Below, piece after piece: positions 1 to 6,762 of a stretch of DNA of 20,957 bases. The notes below the pieces were generated by a model that had not been told where the DNA came from, made no database searches, and saw only the letters and a list, made by a program, of their open reading frames with translations. Source of the DNA: a virus; IMG/VR virus record IMGVR_UViG_3300022752_005969, positions 1-20,957 of that record; one strand, given 5' to 3'. The position numbers and the translations under genes were made by a program. The first letter of the stretch is position 1, and each line of letters starts with the position of its first letter.

Positions 1-1
1 A

Positions 2-142
2 GAAATGAATCGCATGGCAGCAGAAAACAGCAAAGCTATAGCTTCAAACAACAAAGATATAGATGCTAAAATGAAACGCCTTGAGAAAGACATGGATGAA
101 AAATTGAAGAAGGCACTAGATAATCCACTTGCAAATAAATAG
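2..142 (+). CDS. 3' end of an unrecognised gene (46 residues visible)
   Basis: An open frame enters from the left edge and ends at TAG 140-142. The visible part is strongly charged, rich in Lys, Asp and Glu, and reads like a helical or coiled-coil tail that finishes in NPLANK. Internal ATG codons exist at codons 2 and 5, but neither has a convincing ribosome binding site, so the true start is probably outside the window. The stop lies inside the AGGAG ribosome binding site of the next gene, which suggests one transcript with the membrane-protein genes that follow. Function unknown. Confidence 0.6.
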   Translation, partial: EMNRMAAENSKAIASNNKDIDAKMKRLEKDMDEKLKKALDNPLANK

Positions 143-151
143 GAGAACCTT

Positions 152-667
152 ATGACTGAAGAGAAAAAAGCACCAACCAGAAGTGAACGTGAAGCCAAAA
201 TCAAAGACAAGGCTGGTTTCGTTATAGTCTTTTTGGCTGCTGTACTGGCTATTAATACCATGTTGGGTGGCAATAATTCTAGCAAGATACAGAACAATAC
301 CATACAGGCCAACAACATGTGGGCCTGGTATCAGGCCAAAAATGTTCGAGGCGTTTTATATGAAATCAATGCAGCGGAAACAACTAATCCTGCTAATAAA
401 GAAAAATTCTTGTCAGAAGCTAAACGCATGAGCGAGGACAAGAAAGAAATCATGGAAAAGGCCAAGATACTAGAAGCTGAACGCGATGCTGCTAAGTTAA
501 AAAGTCCTTGGTTTACCTGGGGCGGTAGTATACTACAGATTGCCATTGTGCTGCTAACGGCCAGCATCTTGGCAGTAAGCATGCCCATGTTTTATATAAG
601 TGCTCTGGTAGGTACTTTTGGTTCGCTTCTGGTTAGCCAGGCGATCTGGATGTGGCTTCCATGGTGA
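152..667 (+). CDS. DUF4337-family membrane protein
   Basis: The 171-residue protein has a charged N-terminus, one membrane segment at about residues 22-40, a soluble helical middle, and two hydrophobic segments near the C-terminus (about 124-146 and 150-170). The stretch after the first helix contains NNMWAWYQAKNVRGVLYE, which resembles the conserved (S/N)xWAxYQAKsikxxLYE signature of DUF4337 proteins; this assignment is from memory of the family. An AGGAG at 141-145, six bases before the ATG, fixes the start. DUF4337 proteins occur in proteobacteria and in large phages, and their role is not known. It overlaps the following lipoprotein gene by seven bases (ATGGTGA), so the two are probably translationally coupled. 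Confidence 0.75.
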   Translation: MTEEKKAPTRSEREAKIKDKAGFVIVFLAAVLAINTMLGGNNSSKIQNNTIQANNMWAWYQAKNVRGVLYEINAAETTNPANKEKFLSEAKRMSEDKKEIMEKAKILEAERDAAKLKSPWFTWGGSILQIAIVLLTASILAVSMPMFYISALVGTFGSLLVSQAIWMWLPW

Positions 668-846
668 GGTTTTTTATTTTTCTAAGCCTGCTACTGGCCG
701 GTTGTTCAGACTTTTATAGATACCCCTGTCAGAATCCTGACAACTGGGACAAGGATATTTGTAAGAAACCCTATTGTGAAATCAATAAAACTTGCCCAGA
801 ATATATCTTCAAAGAAGACATAAAAGACAAGGAATGCAAAAAATGA
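661..846 (+). CDS. Small phage lipoprotein
   Basis: The 61-residue product starts MVRFFIFLSLLLAGCSDF: a short hydrophobic signal sequence ending in the lipobox LAGC, so Cys16 should be lipidated and the protein anchored in the cell envelope. The mature part holds YRYPCQNP and five more Cys residues, typical of small Cys-rich lipoproteins I recall from uncultured aquatic phages. ATG 661 is preferred over the in-frame GTG at 652, because it puts the positive residue and hydrophobic core directly at the N-terminus. It overlaps the preceding stop by seven bases and the next gene by ATGA. An outer-membrane spanin is possible, but no inner-membrane partner is evident. The lipobox favours a Gram-negative host. 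Confidence 0.7.
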   Translation: MVRFFIFLSLLLAGCSDFYRYPCQNPDNWDKDICKKPYCEINKTCPEYIFKEDIKDKECKK

Positions 847-1211
847 ATGAGATTTTCGATAAACTAATATCCAAAGAAGAAAAGTCCAAAGATTCACGCA
901 GCAAGCCCGGTGAGCGATATACTGAAAATGAGATTATGGTTAGACTAAAATTTATTATTGGTTGTTGTTTGGCTTTTACACTTATAGGTATAGTTTTTAC
1001 AGTACTTTATAGCATAATGTTTGTTACACAACCATTAAATGCGATTAGCCCAATAGATCAGAAATTCTTTGAACTTATTATTCCTGTAGCCACTTTTTTA
1101 TGCGGTACTCTATCGGGTATTATGTTAGCAGGCACAGGTAAAGAGGCTGCCATGGCAGGTGCTGCTGCACAAAGAGCAGCAGACAAAGAAAAGAAAGATG
1201 AATCTAAATAG
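843..1211 (+). CDS. Two-helix membrane protein, holin-like in size
   Basis: The 122-residue protein has a charged N-terminal tail of about 32 residues, two hydrophobic segments (about 33-57 and 73-96) and a charged C-terminal tail rich in Ala and Lys. ATG 843 overlaps the lipoprotein stop as ATGA and has AAGGA at 829-833; an upstream in-frame start at 792 would run through the lipoprotein gene and has no such signal. Two helices with both tails charged and on the same side fit class II holins, but the family is not recognised and many small phage membrane proteins look alike. Position next to a lipoprotein and a DUF4337 protein suggests a membrane-targeted cassette. Confidence 0.65.
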   Translation: MNEIFDKLISKEEKSKDSRSKPGERYTENEIMVRLKFIIGCCLAFTLIGIVFTVLYSIMFVTQPLNAISPIDQKFFELIIPVATFLCGTLSGIMLAGTGKEAAMAGAAAQRAADKEKKDESK

Positions 1212-1311
1212 TTTACTAGATGTATGGGCGGCGTACTGGATAATGTCCTGGTATGCCCCCTATTTTTATTTGGGAAATAAAGATATCGCAGAATCAATCT
1301 GCAAAAAATGA
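1198..1311 (+). CDS. Possible 37-residue hydrophobic protein
   Basis: ATG 1198 overlaps the end of the preceding gene by 14 bases and opens a frame that ends at TGA 1309-1311, one base before the tRNA gene on the other strand. The product contains an aromatic hydrophobic stretch, LLDVWAAYWIMSWYAPYFYL, that could cross a membrane. Only a purine-rich stretch, not a clear Shine-Dalgarno sequence, precedes the ATG, and a strong terminator-like hairpin lies inside the frame. It could be coding, or it could be chance. Confidence 0.3.
   Translation: MNLNSLLDVWAAYWIMSWYAPYFYLGNKDIAESICKK
1226..1271 (+). terminator. Rho-independent terminator ending the plus-strand operon
   Basis: GGCGTAC (1230-1236) pairs with GTATGCC (1251-1257), with one G-T pair. 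GGG 1226-1228 extends the stem against CCC 1258-1260 across a bulged C, and GGA 1238-1240 can pair with TCC 1246-1248. The tail TATTTTTATTT follows at 1261-1271. It lies between converging gene sets. Read in the other direction it lacks a T run. Confidence 0.65.
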
Positions 1312-1386
1312 TGGTTGCGAGGGAAGGATTCGCACCTTCGACCCCCGGATTATGAGCCCGGTGCTCTGCTACTGAGCTACCCCGCG
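1312..1386 (-). tRNA. tRNA-Met (CAT), initiator-like
   Basis: A full 75-base cloverleaf including an encoded CCA. The acceptor arm CGCGGGG/CCTCGCA leaves C1 and A72 unpaired, which is the hallmark of bacterial initiator tRNA. The anticodon loop is CTCATAA with GGG/TCC at the base of its stem, close to the GGG/CCC of initiators. Departures: the D stem is C11-G24 and not the usual A11-T24 of initiators; the seven-base D loop AGTAGCA lacks the GG pair; the T loop reads TGCGAAT with G at position 55 where T is near universal. It starts four bases after the stop of the glycosyltransferase gene, so it is probably the last part of that transcript. Elongator Met or a lysidine-modified Ile tRNA is less likely. 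Confidence 0.88.
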
Positions 1387-1390
1387 ATTG

Positions 1391-2128
1391 TTATTTAATT
1401 ACTGTGGACCAAGGATATTTCTCACCATATTTTTCTTTGGATTTAGCATTGCCCTGAGTAAAAAATTCAGGTTTAACTGAACCCTCATTGCCATCTAATC
1501 TATAATTTAAAGTATACTTACCAGAACAACCATAATTCTTATGATTCATTTGATTTTTAAGAATCATATAAAATCTTCTATCTGCACCCCAACCAAAATC
1601 CCAAATATGCCCCACCATTCGAAGGAAGCTGTTAGTAAAACAATAAGAGCTTGAATCCACAAGATGTTCTGTACTTTTTACCCACACCGGCCATCTTCCC
1701 AAAGATTCACAGTTATCATTACATATAAATTCTTTATTTTTATCGTAAATTTTTCTTAAACTATGCACCCAATCATAATTGTATTGCTCAATTTCTTTTA
1801 CTAAACTTGTCACATGATTCGGTTCATACCAATTATCTTGATCTAAAAACATAATATAATCATGAGGACAAAGATGACTAAATGCTGCCATAACTCTGTG
1901 TCCATAATATCCACCGCCCCCAGTATTAAAAGGAATAGTTGATACTATTACATTTTTTTCTTGTATAGATGAAATGGAAATAGTTTTCTTTGCATCGTTT
2001 TCAAATTTTGTCCCATCAATAACTATAAGATGTTCGAGTTCAGAATAGTCTTGTTTTTGTACTGATTCAATTGCATCCTTCAATACGTCTGAACCAGTTG
2101 TCGGGGTAATAACTAATACTTTCTTCAT
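1391..2128 (-). CDS. GT2-type glycosyltransferase
   Basis: The 245-residue protein begins MKKVLVITPTTG and continues with an alternating beta-alpha pattern (LEHLIVIDGT at about 32-40) and FLDQDNW at 94-100. This is the nucleotide-sugar binding layout of GT-A family 2 enzymes, with D96-x-D98 as the metal-binding DxD. The C-terminal part has WDFGWGADRRFY. It should transfer a sugar from an NDP-sugar in the cytoplasm; acceptor and sugar cannot be read. The length is short but normal for a single GT-A domain. The start overlaps the upstream methyltransferase stop as ATGA, so it is the last protein gene of the left sugar operon. Confidence 0.8.
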   Translation of the reverse strand: MKKVLVITPTTGSDVLKDAIESVQKQDYSELEHLIVIDGTKFENDAKKTISISSIQEKNVIVSTIPFNTGGGGYYGHRVMAAFSHLCPHDYIMFLDQDNWYEPNHVTSLVKEIEQYNYDWVHSLRKIYDKNKEFICNDNCESLGRWPVWVKSTEHLVDSSSYCFTNSFLRMVGHIWDFGWGADRRFYMILKNQMNHKNYGCSGKYTLNYRLDGNEGSVKPEFFTQGNAKSKEKYGEKYPWSTVIK

Positions 2129-2772
2129 GAACTACTCACTGCTTCTTTCCATCTATTTTTTCCTTTACCAAAAACTATCATACTGTCATAAAAAGAAATA
2201 CTATCAGTACTATTTGTAAAATCAGTATTAGGTAATAATTTAGTATACGGTGCATTTAATTCATCAATTAAATCCTTGGCAAATTCAATTGTGCTATTTG
2301 GCAACTTGTAACCTCCGCCATGAGATCCCCAATAGGACGTGTGTATATCTTCAATTATATATAATCCATTTTTTGAGACATGCGGATATATTTCTTTAAA
2401 AGATTTAATAACGTGCGCTGATATATGTGACCCATCATCTATAACGATATCAAATTCGCCGAACTCTTTAATTAAGCTGGATAAAAATTCTTTATCAGAT
2501 TGATCACCTTTTCTAAATTGTATCATGGGAGTATTAAATGTTAATCCAATACTATTGGGTTGAGCATGATTATCTATACCAATAATTAATGCTTGGGGAC
2601 CGAAATAACGATGCCAAAGTTCCAACGACCCCCCATCCAGTACACCAATCTCCAATACGTTTATGGATTTGTTTCTATAGTCTTTAAATATTTTTTCATA
2701 TACGTTGAAGTACTGTGTCCATTTATAAATGGCTTTATGTTTATTAGTTAAAAATTCGTTCCAGAGATTCAT
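2125..2772 (-). CDS. Class I SAM-dependent methyltransferase
   Basis: The 215-residue protein has VLEIGVLDGGSLELW at about residues 39-53 (glycine-rich SAM-binding loop), IIGIDNH at about 63-69 (acidic end of strand 2) and FDIVIDDGSHISAH at about 107-120. The last resembles the metal-dependent methyltransferases related to macrocin O-methyltransferase, where an IDD-H region contributes ligands. ATG 2772 is chosen, because AGGGG lies seven bases before it; a TTG five codons earlier would overlap the upstream gene. It lies between an oxygenase and a glycosyltransferase, so O-methylation of a sugar is the natural guess. Substrate unknown. Confidence 0.75.
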   Translation of the reverse strand: MNLWNEFLTNKHKAIYKWTQYFNVYEKIFKDYRNKSINVLEIGVLDGGSLELWHRYFGPQALIIGIDNHAQPNSIGLTFNTPMIQFRKGDQSDKEFLSSLIKEFGEFDIVIDDGSHISAHVIKSFKEIYPHVSKNGLYIIEDIHTSYWGSHGGGYKLPNSTIEFAKDLIDELNAPYTKLLPNTDFTNSTDSISFYDSMIVFGKGKNRWKEAVSSS

Positions 2773-2776
2773 ACTG

Positions 2777-3556
2777 TTACCCCTCAAAGTATTTGGATAC
2801 AGATCTACTTTTGATTAATTCTAAAATTTCTTGATCATTTTGTTGATTTAAATAAGGTGCAAATAGTGCTCGGTCTCTATTCGAAATATCTTTTCTTGGT
2901 TCAGTTAAATAATAAATGTTTAAACTTTTTCTATAGACATTTTTCGGGGATTTAAGTTTTTCGGGTACACCATGCCATGAATTTTGTGTGGTGTCAAAAA
3001 GAACAGCTCGATTGAAAGTACAATCTATAGTTGCTTTGCATTCTTTAGGTAAATTTTTTTCATTGTCATGTGACCACAATTCTAGTTTGCCGCCATAATC
3101 AGATTTCCAATCTTTAGTCAAGTAAATTATTAAGTTAGCTCTACGTTCTAATTTAAGTTTTGGATGTATTGAATAATCCAAATGAATGTTTAATTTTCCT
3201 CCGCTGGGAGTAACATGCCAGCCACCACCATGCAGTCCGAAATCTGGAATTATATTGGGAACATCTATAATTTCTTCAATTATATTAATAAATTCCGTAC
3301 TATATAAAAAAGTAAAAACTTGATAAGTTTCTGGGGGAAATAAATTCCAATTAGTAGTTAACTTTTTATTTTCTAATGGATTGTTATAGATATTCCAAAT
3401 CTCATCTTTATTGAAATCTGGGAATTGCTCTGATAAAATATTCGCTAAATCCAAATTAAAAAAATTATCTACTATAACATGTTTAAATGGCTCGGCAGTG
3501 TTATACTTTAATTTCAAATTTGATATATCTAAATCATTTAATATTTTTTCTTTCAT
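2777..3556 (-). CDS. 2OG-Fe(II) oxygenase
   Basis: The 259-residue protein carries the facial triad of the 2-oxoglutarate dioxygenases: H125-L-D127 in NIHLDYS, the distal His195 in NSWHGVPEK, and Arg209 in YRKSLNIYYL to bind 2-oxoglutarate. The jelly-roll core runs from about 100 to 220. It would hydroxylate a substrate using O2, Fe(II) and 2-oxoglutarate. Such enzymes are common in aquatic T4-like phages; here the place within a sugar operon suggests a glycan or nucleotide-sugar substrate, though a protein or nucleic-acid target is possible. The start overlaps the end of the upstream gene by 23 bases, and four bases separate its stop from the ATG of the methyltransferase. Confidence 0.82.
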   Translation of the reverse strand: MKEKILNDLDISNLKLKYNTAEPFKHVIVDNFFNLDLANILSEQFPDFNKDEIWNIYNNPLENKKLTTNWNLFPPETYQVFTFLYSTEFINIIEEIIDVPNIIPDFGLHGGGWHVTPSGGKLNIHLDYSIHPKLKLERRANLIIYLTKDWKSDYGGKLELWSHDNEKNLPKECKATIDCTFNRAVLFDTTQNSWHGVPEKLKSPKNVYRKSLNIYYLTEPRKDISNRDRALFAPYLNQQNDQEILELIKSRSVSKYFEG

Positions 3557-4262
3557 ATTCTTTGACCAAAGTTACATGATGTTCACCATACATGGATTTA
3601 TAATTGGAATAACTTGCTGGAAATTTTTTAACTTTTAATGATTTATCTATGTAACAATACAATGAAAATAATCTTTCCACAATAAAACAAAAATTAGGAA
3701 TTGCAATTCCATTGTAGGGTTGTTTATCCTCAAACATACATTTCTTAATTTCCAAATCCTCTTTAGAAATTTCTATAACCTTATCTAAAAATAATATGTA
3801 GTTTTCCCAGAAAATAGAGTTGCCAATAAAATAATTACAAGTAGCGAAATCATCTGGTTTATATTCTATATCTTCTGCTTTCATATTTATACCCAACTTA
3901 GGAAAAAGCAAATTACAACAACTCAATATACCCGGACGCCAACGTTCACCCTGGATAAAAATATTTTTATAATTTAAGGCAATATCTAAAAAAGGATCAA
4001 TATGATAAACGTCATACCCGGGATTATTTAGTATCCAAGACTTAAATTCTTTAGAATCTAAATGAGTCTTTTCAAACCATCTCCAAGATAATAATCCCCA
4101 ATAAGCATCAGTATTTCTATGTTTCAAATACAATGATTTCCACAAAGGATATTCTCGCAATTCAGGATTCTTATTCTTTATATTATTAAAGGGTATAAAA
4201 TTTACATCTAATTTTTCTTTTTGAGATTCTTCATAGTAGGTTTGATATATGAATAAATTCAC
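3534..4262 (-). CDS. Unrecognised protein of sugar operon (glycosyltransferase-like?)
   Basis: The 242-residue protein starts at GTG 4262, overlapping the SDR stop as GTGA, with AAGGA nine bases upstream; no ATG is nearby. It begins with a short strand, MNLFIYQTYY, and contains YWGLLSWRWFEKT (54-66) and NPGYDVYHIDPF (80-91), patterns I associate with hypothetical proteins in bacterial and viral polysaccharide clusters. C115 and C116 are adjacent. No DxD, Rossmann or HExxH motif is clear. The GT-like start and the neighbours make a glycosyltransferase-related role possible, but I do not assign one. Confidence 0.6.
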   Translation of the reverse strand: MNLFIYQTYYEESQKEKLDVNFIPFNNIKNKNPELREYPLWKSLYLKHRNTDAYWGLLSWRWFEKTHLDSKEFKSWILNNPGYDVYHIDPFLDIALNYKNIFIQGERWRPGILSCCNLLFPKLGINMKAEDIEYKPDDFATCNYFIGNSIFWENYILFLDKVIEISKEDLEIKKCMFEDKQPYNGIAIPNFCFIVERLFSLYCYIDKSLKVKKFPASYSNYKSMYGEHHVTLVKEYERKNIK

Positions 4263-5086
4263 CTAAGAATATCCTTTATCATGTTTATATTGTCATACTG
4301 TGGAGTATATCCCAAACTTTTTAATTTATTAGTTTTCATCCACATGGATAATACTTGAACTTTTTTATGAAAATCTGGTTGTTCGATATAATTAAAGTTT
4401 GATTCACTTTTAAAAATATCTTTTGCAATATCTAGATAATCTTTGAAAAAATAGGGAACACCGTTCCCTATATTGTATATCGTATTTACGTCACCTTTTT
4501 CTATAATTAATTTAATGGCTTTAGCTACATCTGAAACATGTATAAAATCTCTATAAAACTTGCCACCCTCATATAAATTGATATCTTTATTTTGTTTTAT
4601 TTCGTTTACAAGATATTGCAAAGCATTCTTTTTAGACGAAGCTTTCATATCACCATAACCTGTTACATTTGCTAATCGTAATATTCTATATTTAAGATTA
4701 AAAGTTTCACAAAAACTTACTAATAAGTCTTCTGCTGCTTTTTTAGTAATAGAATAAAATCCTTTGGGATTACAAACACTTTCTTCAGTTGCAGGCATTT
4801 CGGTAAATCCATAGACAAACCAAGAACTAATAAAGTTGAAAACAATATCTTTATCCTTACACTGATCTAAAACTTTCATCATGGTAATAAGATTTGTTTC
4901 AATATCTATAAATGAATTAACTTTTATATTATAGTTAGTAACTGTAGAAATAAGATATACTATTTCCTTACAAGATTCATCTACTCTATAATCTATTTTT
5001 TCGTTTACAACACAAAATTCTTTATTTTGTTTCACAAATTCTGAACCAATAAATCCTGAACCACCGAACACCTGCAATTTCACCAT
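4259..5086 (-). CDS. Extended SDR: NAD-dependent sugar epimerase/dehydratase
   Basis: The 275-residue protein has the NAD-binding GGSGFIG at 8-14, Ser87/Ser88 in ISSWFVYG, and Y111-x3-K115 in YSITKK: the catalytic Ser, Tyr and Lys of extended short-chain dehydrogenases that act on NDP-sugars. The later RDFIHVSDVAKAI and YNIGNG motifs are also typical. It follows the E1-like dehydratase with a seven-base overlap. In the known 3,6-dideoxyhexose pathways the E1 product is reduced by an SDR (for example CDP-abequose or CDP-paratose synthase), so that role is a reasonable inference; a 4-epimerase is the alternative. Confidence 0.85.
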   Translation of the reverse strand: MVKLQVFGGSGFIGSEFVKQNKEFCVVNEKIDYRVDESCKEIVYLISTVTNYNIKVNSFIDIETNLITMMKVLDQCKDKDIVFNFISSWFVYGFTEMPATEESVCNPKGFYSITKKAAEDLLVSFCETFNLKYRILRLANVTGYGDMKASSKKNALQYLVNEIKQNKDINLYEGGKFYRDFIHVSDVAKAIKLIIEKGDVNTIYNIGNGVPYFFKDYLDIAKDIFKSESNFNYIEQPDFHKKVQVLSMWMKTNKLKSLGYTPQYDNINMIKDILR

Positions 5087-6357
5087 AATTTCAAAACCTT
5101 TTCTATATAATTAAATATTTTATCGTTATAAAAAGGAGGGCAACCAAGGAAAAATATATGGGATAATGCTTTATTTGATAAAGGATATTTAGTATAATCT
5201 CCTAGATGTTTAAATCCTGGATGAAGTAAAATATTTCCAGCAAAATATGGTCTAGTTTGAATTCTGTTGGTTTCTAAAAATTGTACTATAAATTCTTTTT
5301 GTTCTTGGGATTCACAGATAATGGGTACTCCAAACCAAGATGGATCTGCTTTATCTAACACTTTAGCAGTGGACACACCTAGATATTTAATCATAAGATT
5401 TTCTATAATTTTTTTATGTAATCTTCTTTTAGTTTCGATCTCATCAATTTTTTCCATCTGTGCTATACCTATAGCACCTTGTAAATCTAGGGGTTTTAGA
5501 TTGTATCCAGCATATCGAAAAATATACTTATGATCAATTATACCATCATAGTTTTCTAACCAATTACTGAATCTTTTACCGCAAGTTCCACATGGTAACA
5601 AATTATTAGCACCCACACAATAACAATCTCTGCCCCACCAGGACATTGCCCTTGCAGTTTTGATAAATTCTTCATCATTGGAGGAAATCATTCCTCCTTC
5701 GCCGGTGGATATATGATGAGCAGGATAAAATGAGCAACTCCAAGCATAATATAATTCATTTAAGTACTTATCCCCCCATTTGGTTCCTAAAGAATCGCAA
5801 TTGTCTCCTATAAGTAAGATATTATGCTTATTACATAAATCTATCAAAACGTCCATATCAGGTGGATTCGATAATACGGGCGAGACAAATATCGCTTTAG
5901 TTTTATCTGTTATAACATTTTCTATTAATCGTACGTCAAAATTAAGTGTCTCAAATTCAATATCTACAAAAATAGGTTTTAAGTTTGTTTGAACAATGGG
6001 TGCAATAGTAGTAGCAAATCCTACCGGAGAAACTATAATCTCATCGCCGTCCTTCCACTTAAAATATTCTTTTAAACTAGCCAACATTATTAGGTTAGCT
6101 GAGCTACCTGAATTGACCATATGGGAATAGCCTGCATTAAATTTTTTAGCAAACTGATTTTGAAATTCTAATACCTTTTCGCCAGATGCAATCCAACTTC
6201 CCGTCAAAAAAGCATCTAATGCTAATTCTATTTCTCGATTATCCCAGTATTGCCCTGAGTACAAAACATAGGTTTTTTCAGGATCAAAATTATCATAATT
6301 TTGAATATATTTTGGATTAGCTATTGCGCTAATATTTTTAATTAAATCATTTATCAT
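5080..6357 (-). CDS. rfbH: E1/RfbH-type NDP-4-keto-6-deoxyhexose 3-dehydratase
   Basis: The 425-residue protein has the DegT/DnrJ/EryC1 aminotransferase fold, but the PLP lysine is replaced: FYPAHHISTGEGG at 210-222 has His214 where aminotransferases have Lys. This exchange marks the PMP-dependent dehydratase E1 (AscC, RfbH) and ColD. Four cysteines match the E1 [2Fe-2S] pattern that I recall as C-X57-C-X1-C-X7-C: here C187, C245, C247 and C256 (X8 at the last step), with C259 also near. These point to C3 deoxygenation of an NDP-4-keto-6-deoxyhexose. E1 needs an electron donor (E3); none is visible here. A 40-codon gene overlaps its start as ATGA, and AAGG lies ahead of the ATG. Confidence 0.9.
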   Translation of the reverse strand: MINDLIKNISAIANPKYIQNYDNFDPEKTYVLYSGQYWDNREIELALDAFLTGSWIASGEKVLEFQNQFAKKFNAGYSHMVNSGSSANLIMLASLKEYFKWKDGDEIIVSPVGFATTIAPIVQTNLKPIFVDIEFETLNFDVRLIENVITDKTKAIFVSPVLSNPPDMDVLIDLCNKHNILLIGDNCDSLGTKWGDKYLNELYYAWSCSFYPAHHISTGEGGMISSNDEEFIKTARAMSWWGRDCYCVGANNLLPCGTCGKRFSNWLENYDGIIDHKYIFRYAGYNLKPLDLQGAIGIAQMEKIDEIETKRRLHKKIIENLMIKYLGVSTAKVLDKADPSWFGVPIICESQEQKEFIVQFLETNRIQTRPYFAGNILLHPGFKHLGDYTKYPLSNKALSHIFFLGCPPFYNDKIFNYIEKVLKLW

Positions 6358-6476
6358 TTCCCGCCTTGTCCCCTATATTTTTTGTGAGAACGTTTACGCT
6401 GTTTATTCATTGTAGAAGTTTTACTACCATTTTGCCTTGTTCTTTTTACTACTTTTTCATGTTTTTTATCGGCCAT
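6354..6476 (-). CDS. Small basic protein, 40 residues
   Basis: ATG 6476 is preceded by AAAGGAG seven bases upstream, one of the best ribosome binding sites in the window. The product is very rich in Lys and Arg, starts MADKKHEKVVKRTRQNG and ends KYRGQGGK. Its stop overlaps the dehydratase start as ATGA, and its start overlaps the end of the upstream gene by 11 bases, so it sits tightly in the operon. A nucleic-acid-binding role is possible from the charge. No family is recognised. Confidence 0.7.
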   Translation of the reverse strand: MADKKHEKVVKRTRQNGSKTSTMNKQRKRSHKKYRGQGGK

Positions 6477-6762
6477 CTAAAATCTCCTTTACGTCGGGAT
6501 CAAGTCCATTATGCTCAGTGCCTCGTTTAAATGACTCATCTGTTCTTTTTTTATCATGGCCAGTTAAATATATAGTATTACATTCTTTACAAATTGAATA
6601 ATGAAATTTGTGCGTAACAGGACCACCCACCCATTTATAATTTGTTTCCTTTATTTCATACTTTCCAATAAACTTTTCTTTACAAATCTCAGGGGTACAT
6701 TTAGGTAGATTTGTTTTTGGATCAATGTAAATAACTGGACTAGGTTTTTTATAATCCCTCAT
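6466..6762 (-). CDS. Unrecognised small protein with Cys pairs
   Basis: The 98-residue protein has C22, C27, C58 and C61 in KCTPEIC and SICKECN, a spacing (CX4C...CX2C) that could bind one zinc ion as a ribbon. HKFHYSICKEC resembles zinc-ribbon knuckles, with GHDKKR following. No catalytic motif is seen. The start overlaps the upstream stop as ATGA and the end overlaps the small basic protein gene. It probably belongs to the group of small accessory genes from 7342 leftward. Confidence 0.6.
   Translation of the reverse strand: MRDYKKPSPVIYIDPKTNLPKCTPEICKEKFIGKYEIKETNYKWVGGPVTHKFHYSICKECNTIYLTGHDKKRTDESFKRGTEHNGLDPDVKEILDGR

Noticed and set aside
792-842. Upstream in-frame ATG for the two-helix membrane protein
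   Set aside because: It would overlap the lipoprotein over 17 codons without a ribosome binding site; ATG 843 has AAGGA and an ATGA overlap.
1226-1260. Hairpin as a terminator for the minus-strand tRNA transcript
   Set aside because: Read in that direction the hairpin is followed by CATACATCTAG with no T run; it fits the plus strand.
2721-2730. Palindrome ATTTATAAAT
   Set aside because: Inside the methyltransferase coding region and only ten bases; no repeat elsewhere.
3884-3891. TATAAATA on the minus strand, a late promoter word
   Set aside because: It lies in the middle of the 3534-4262 gene with no gene start downstream within reach; chance in A/T-rich DNA is more likely.
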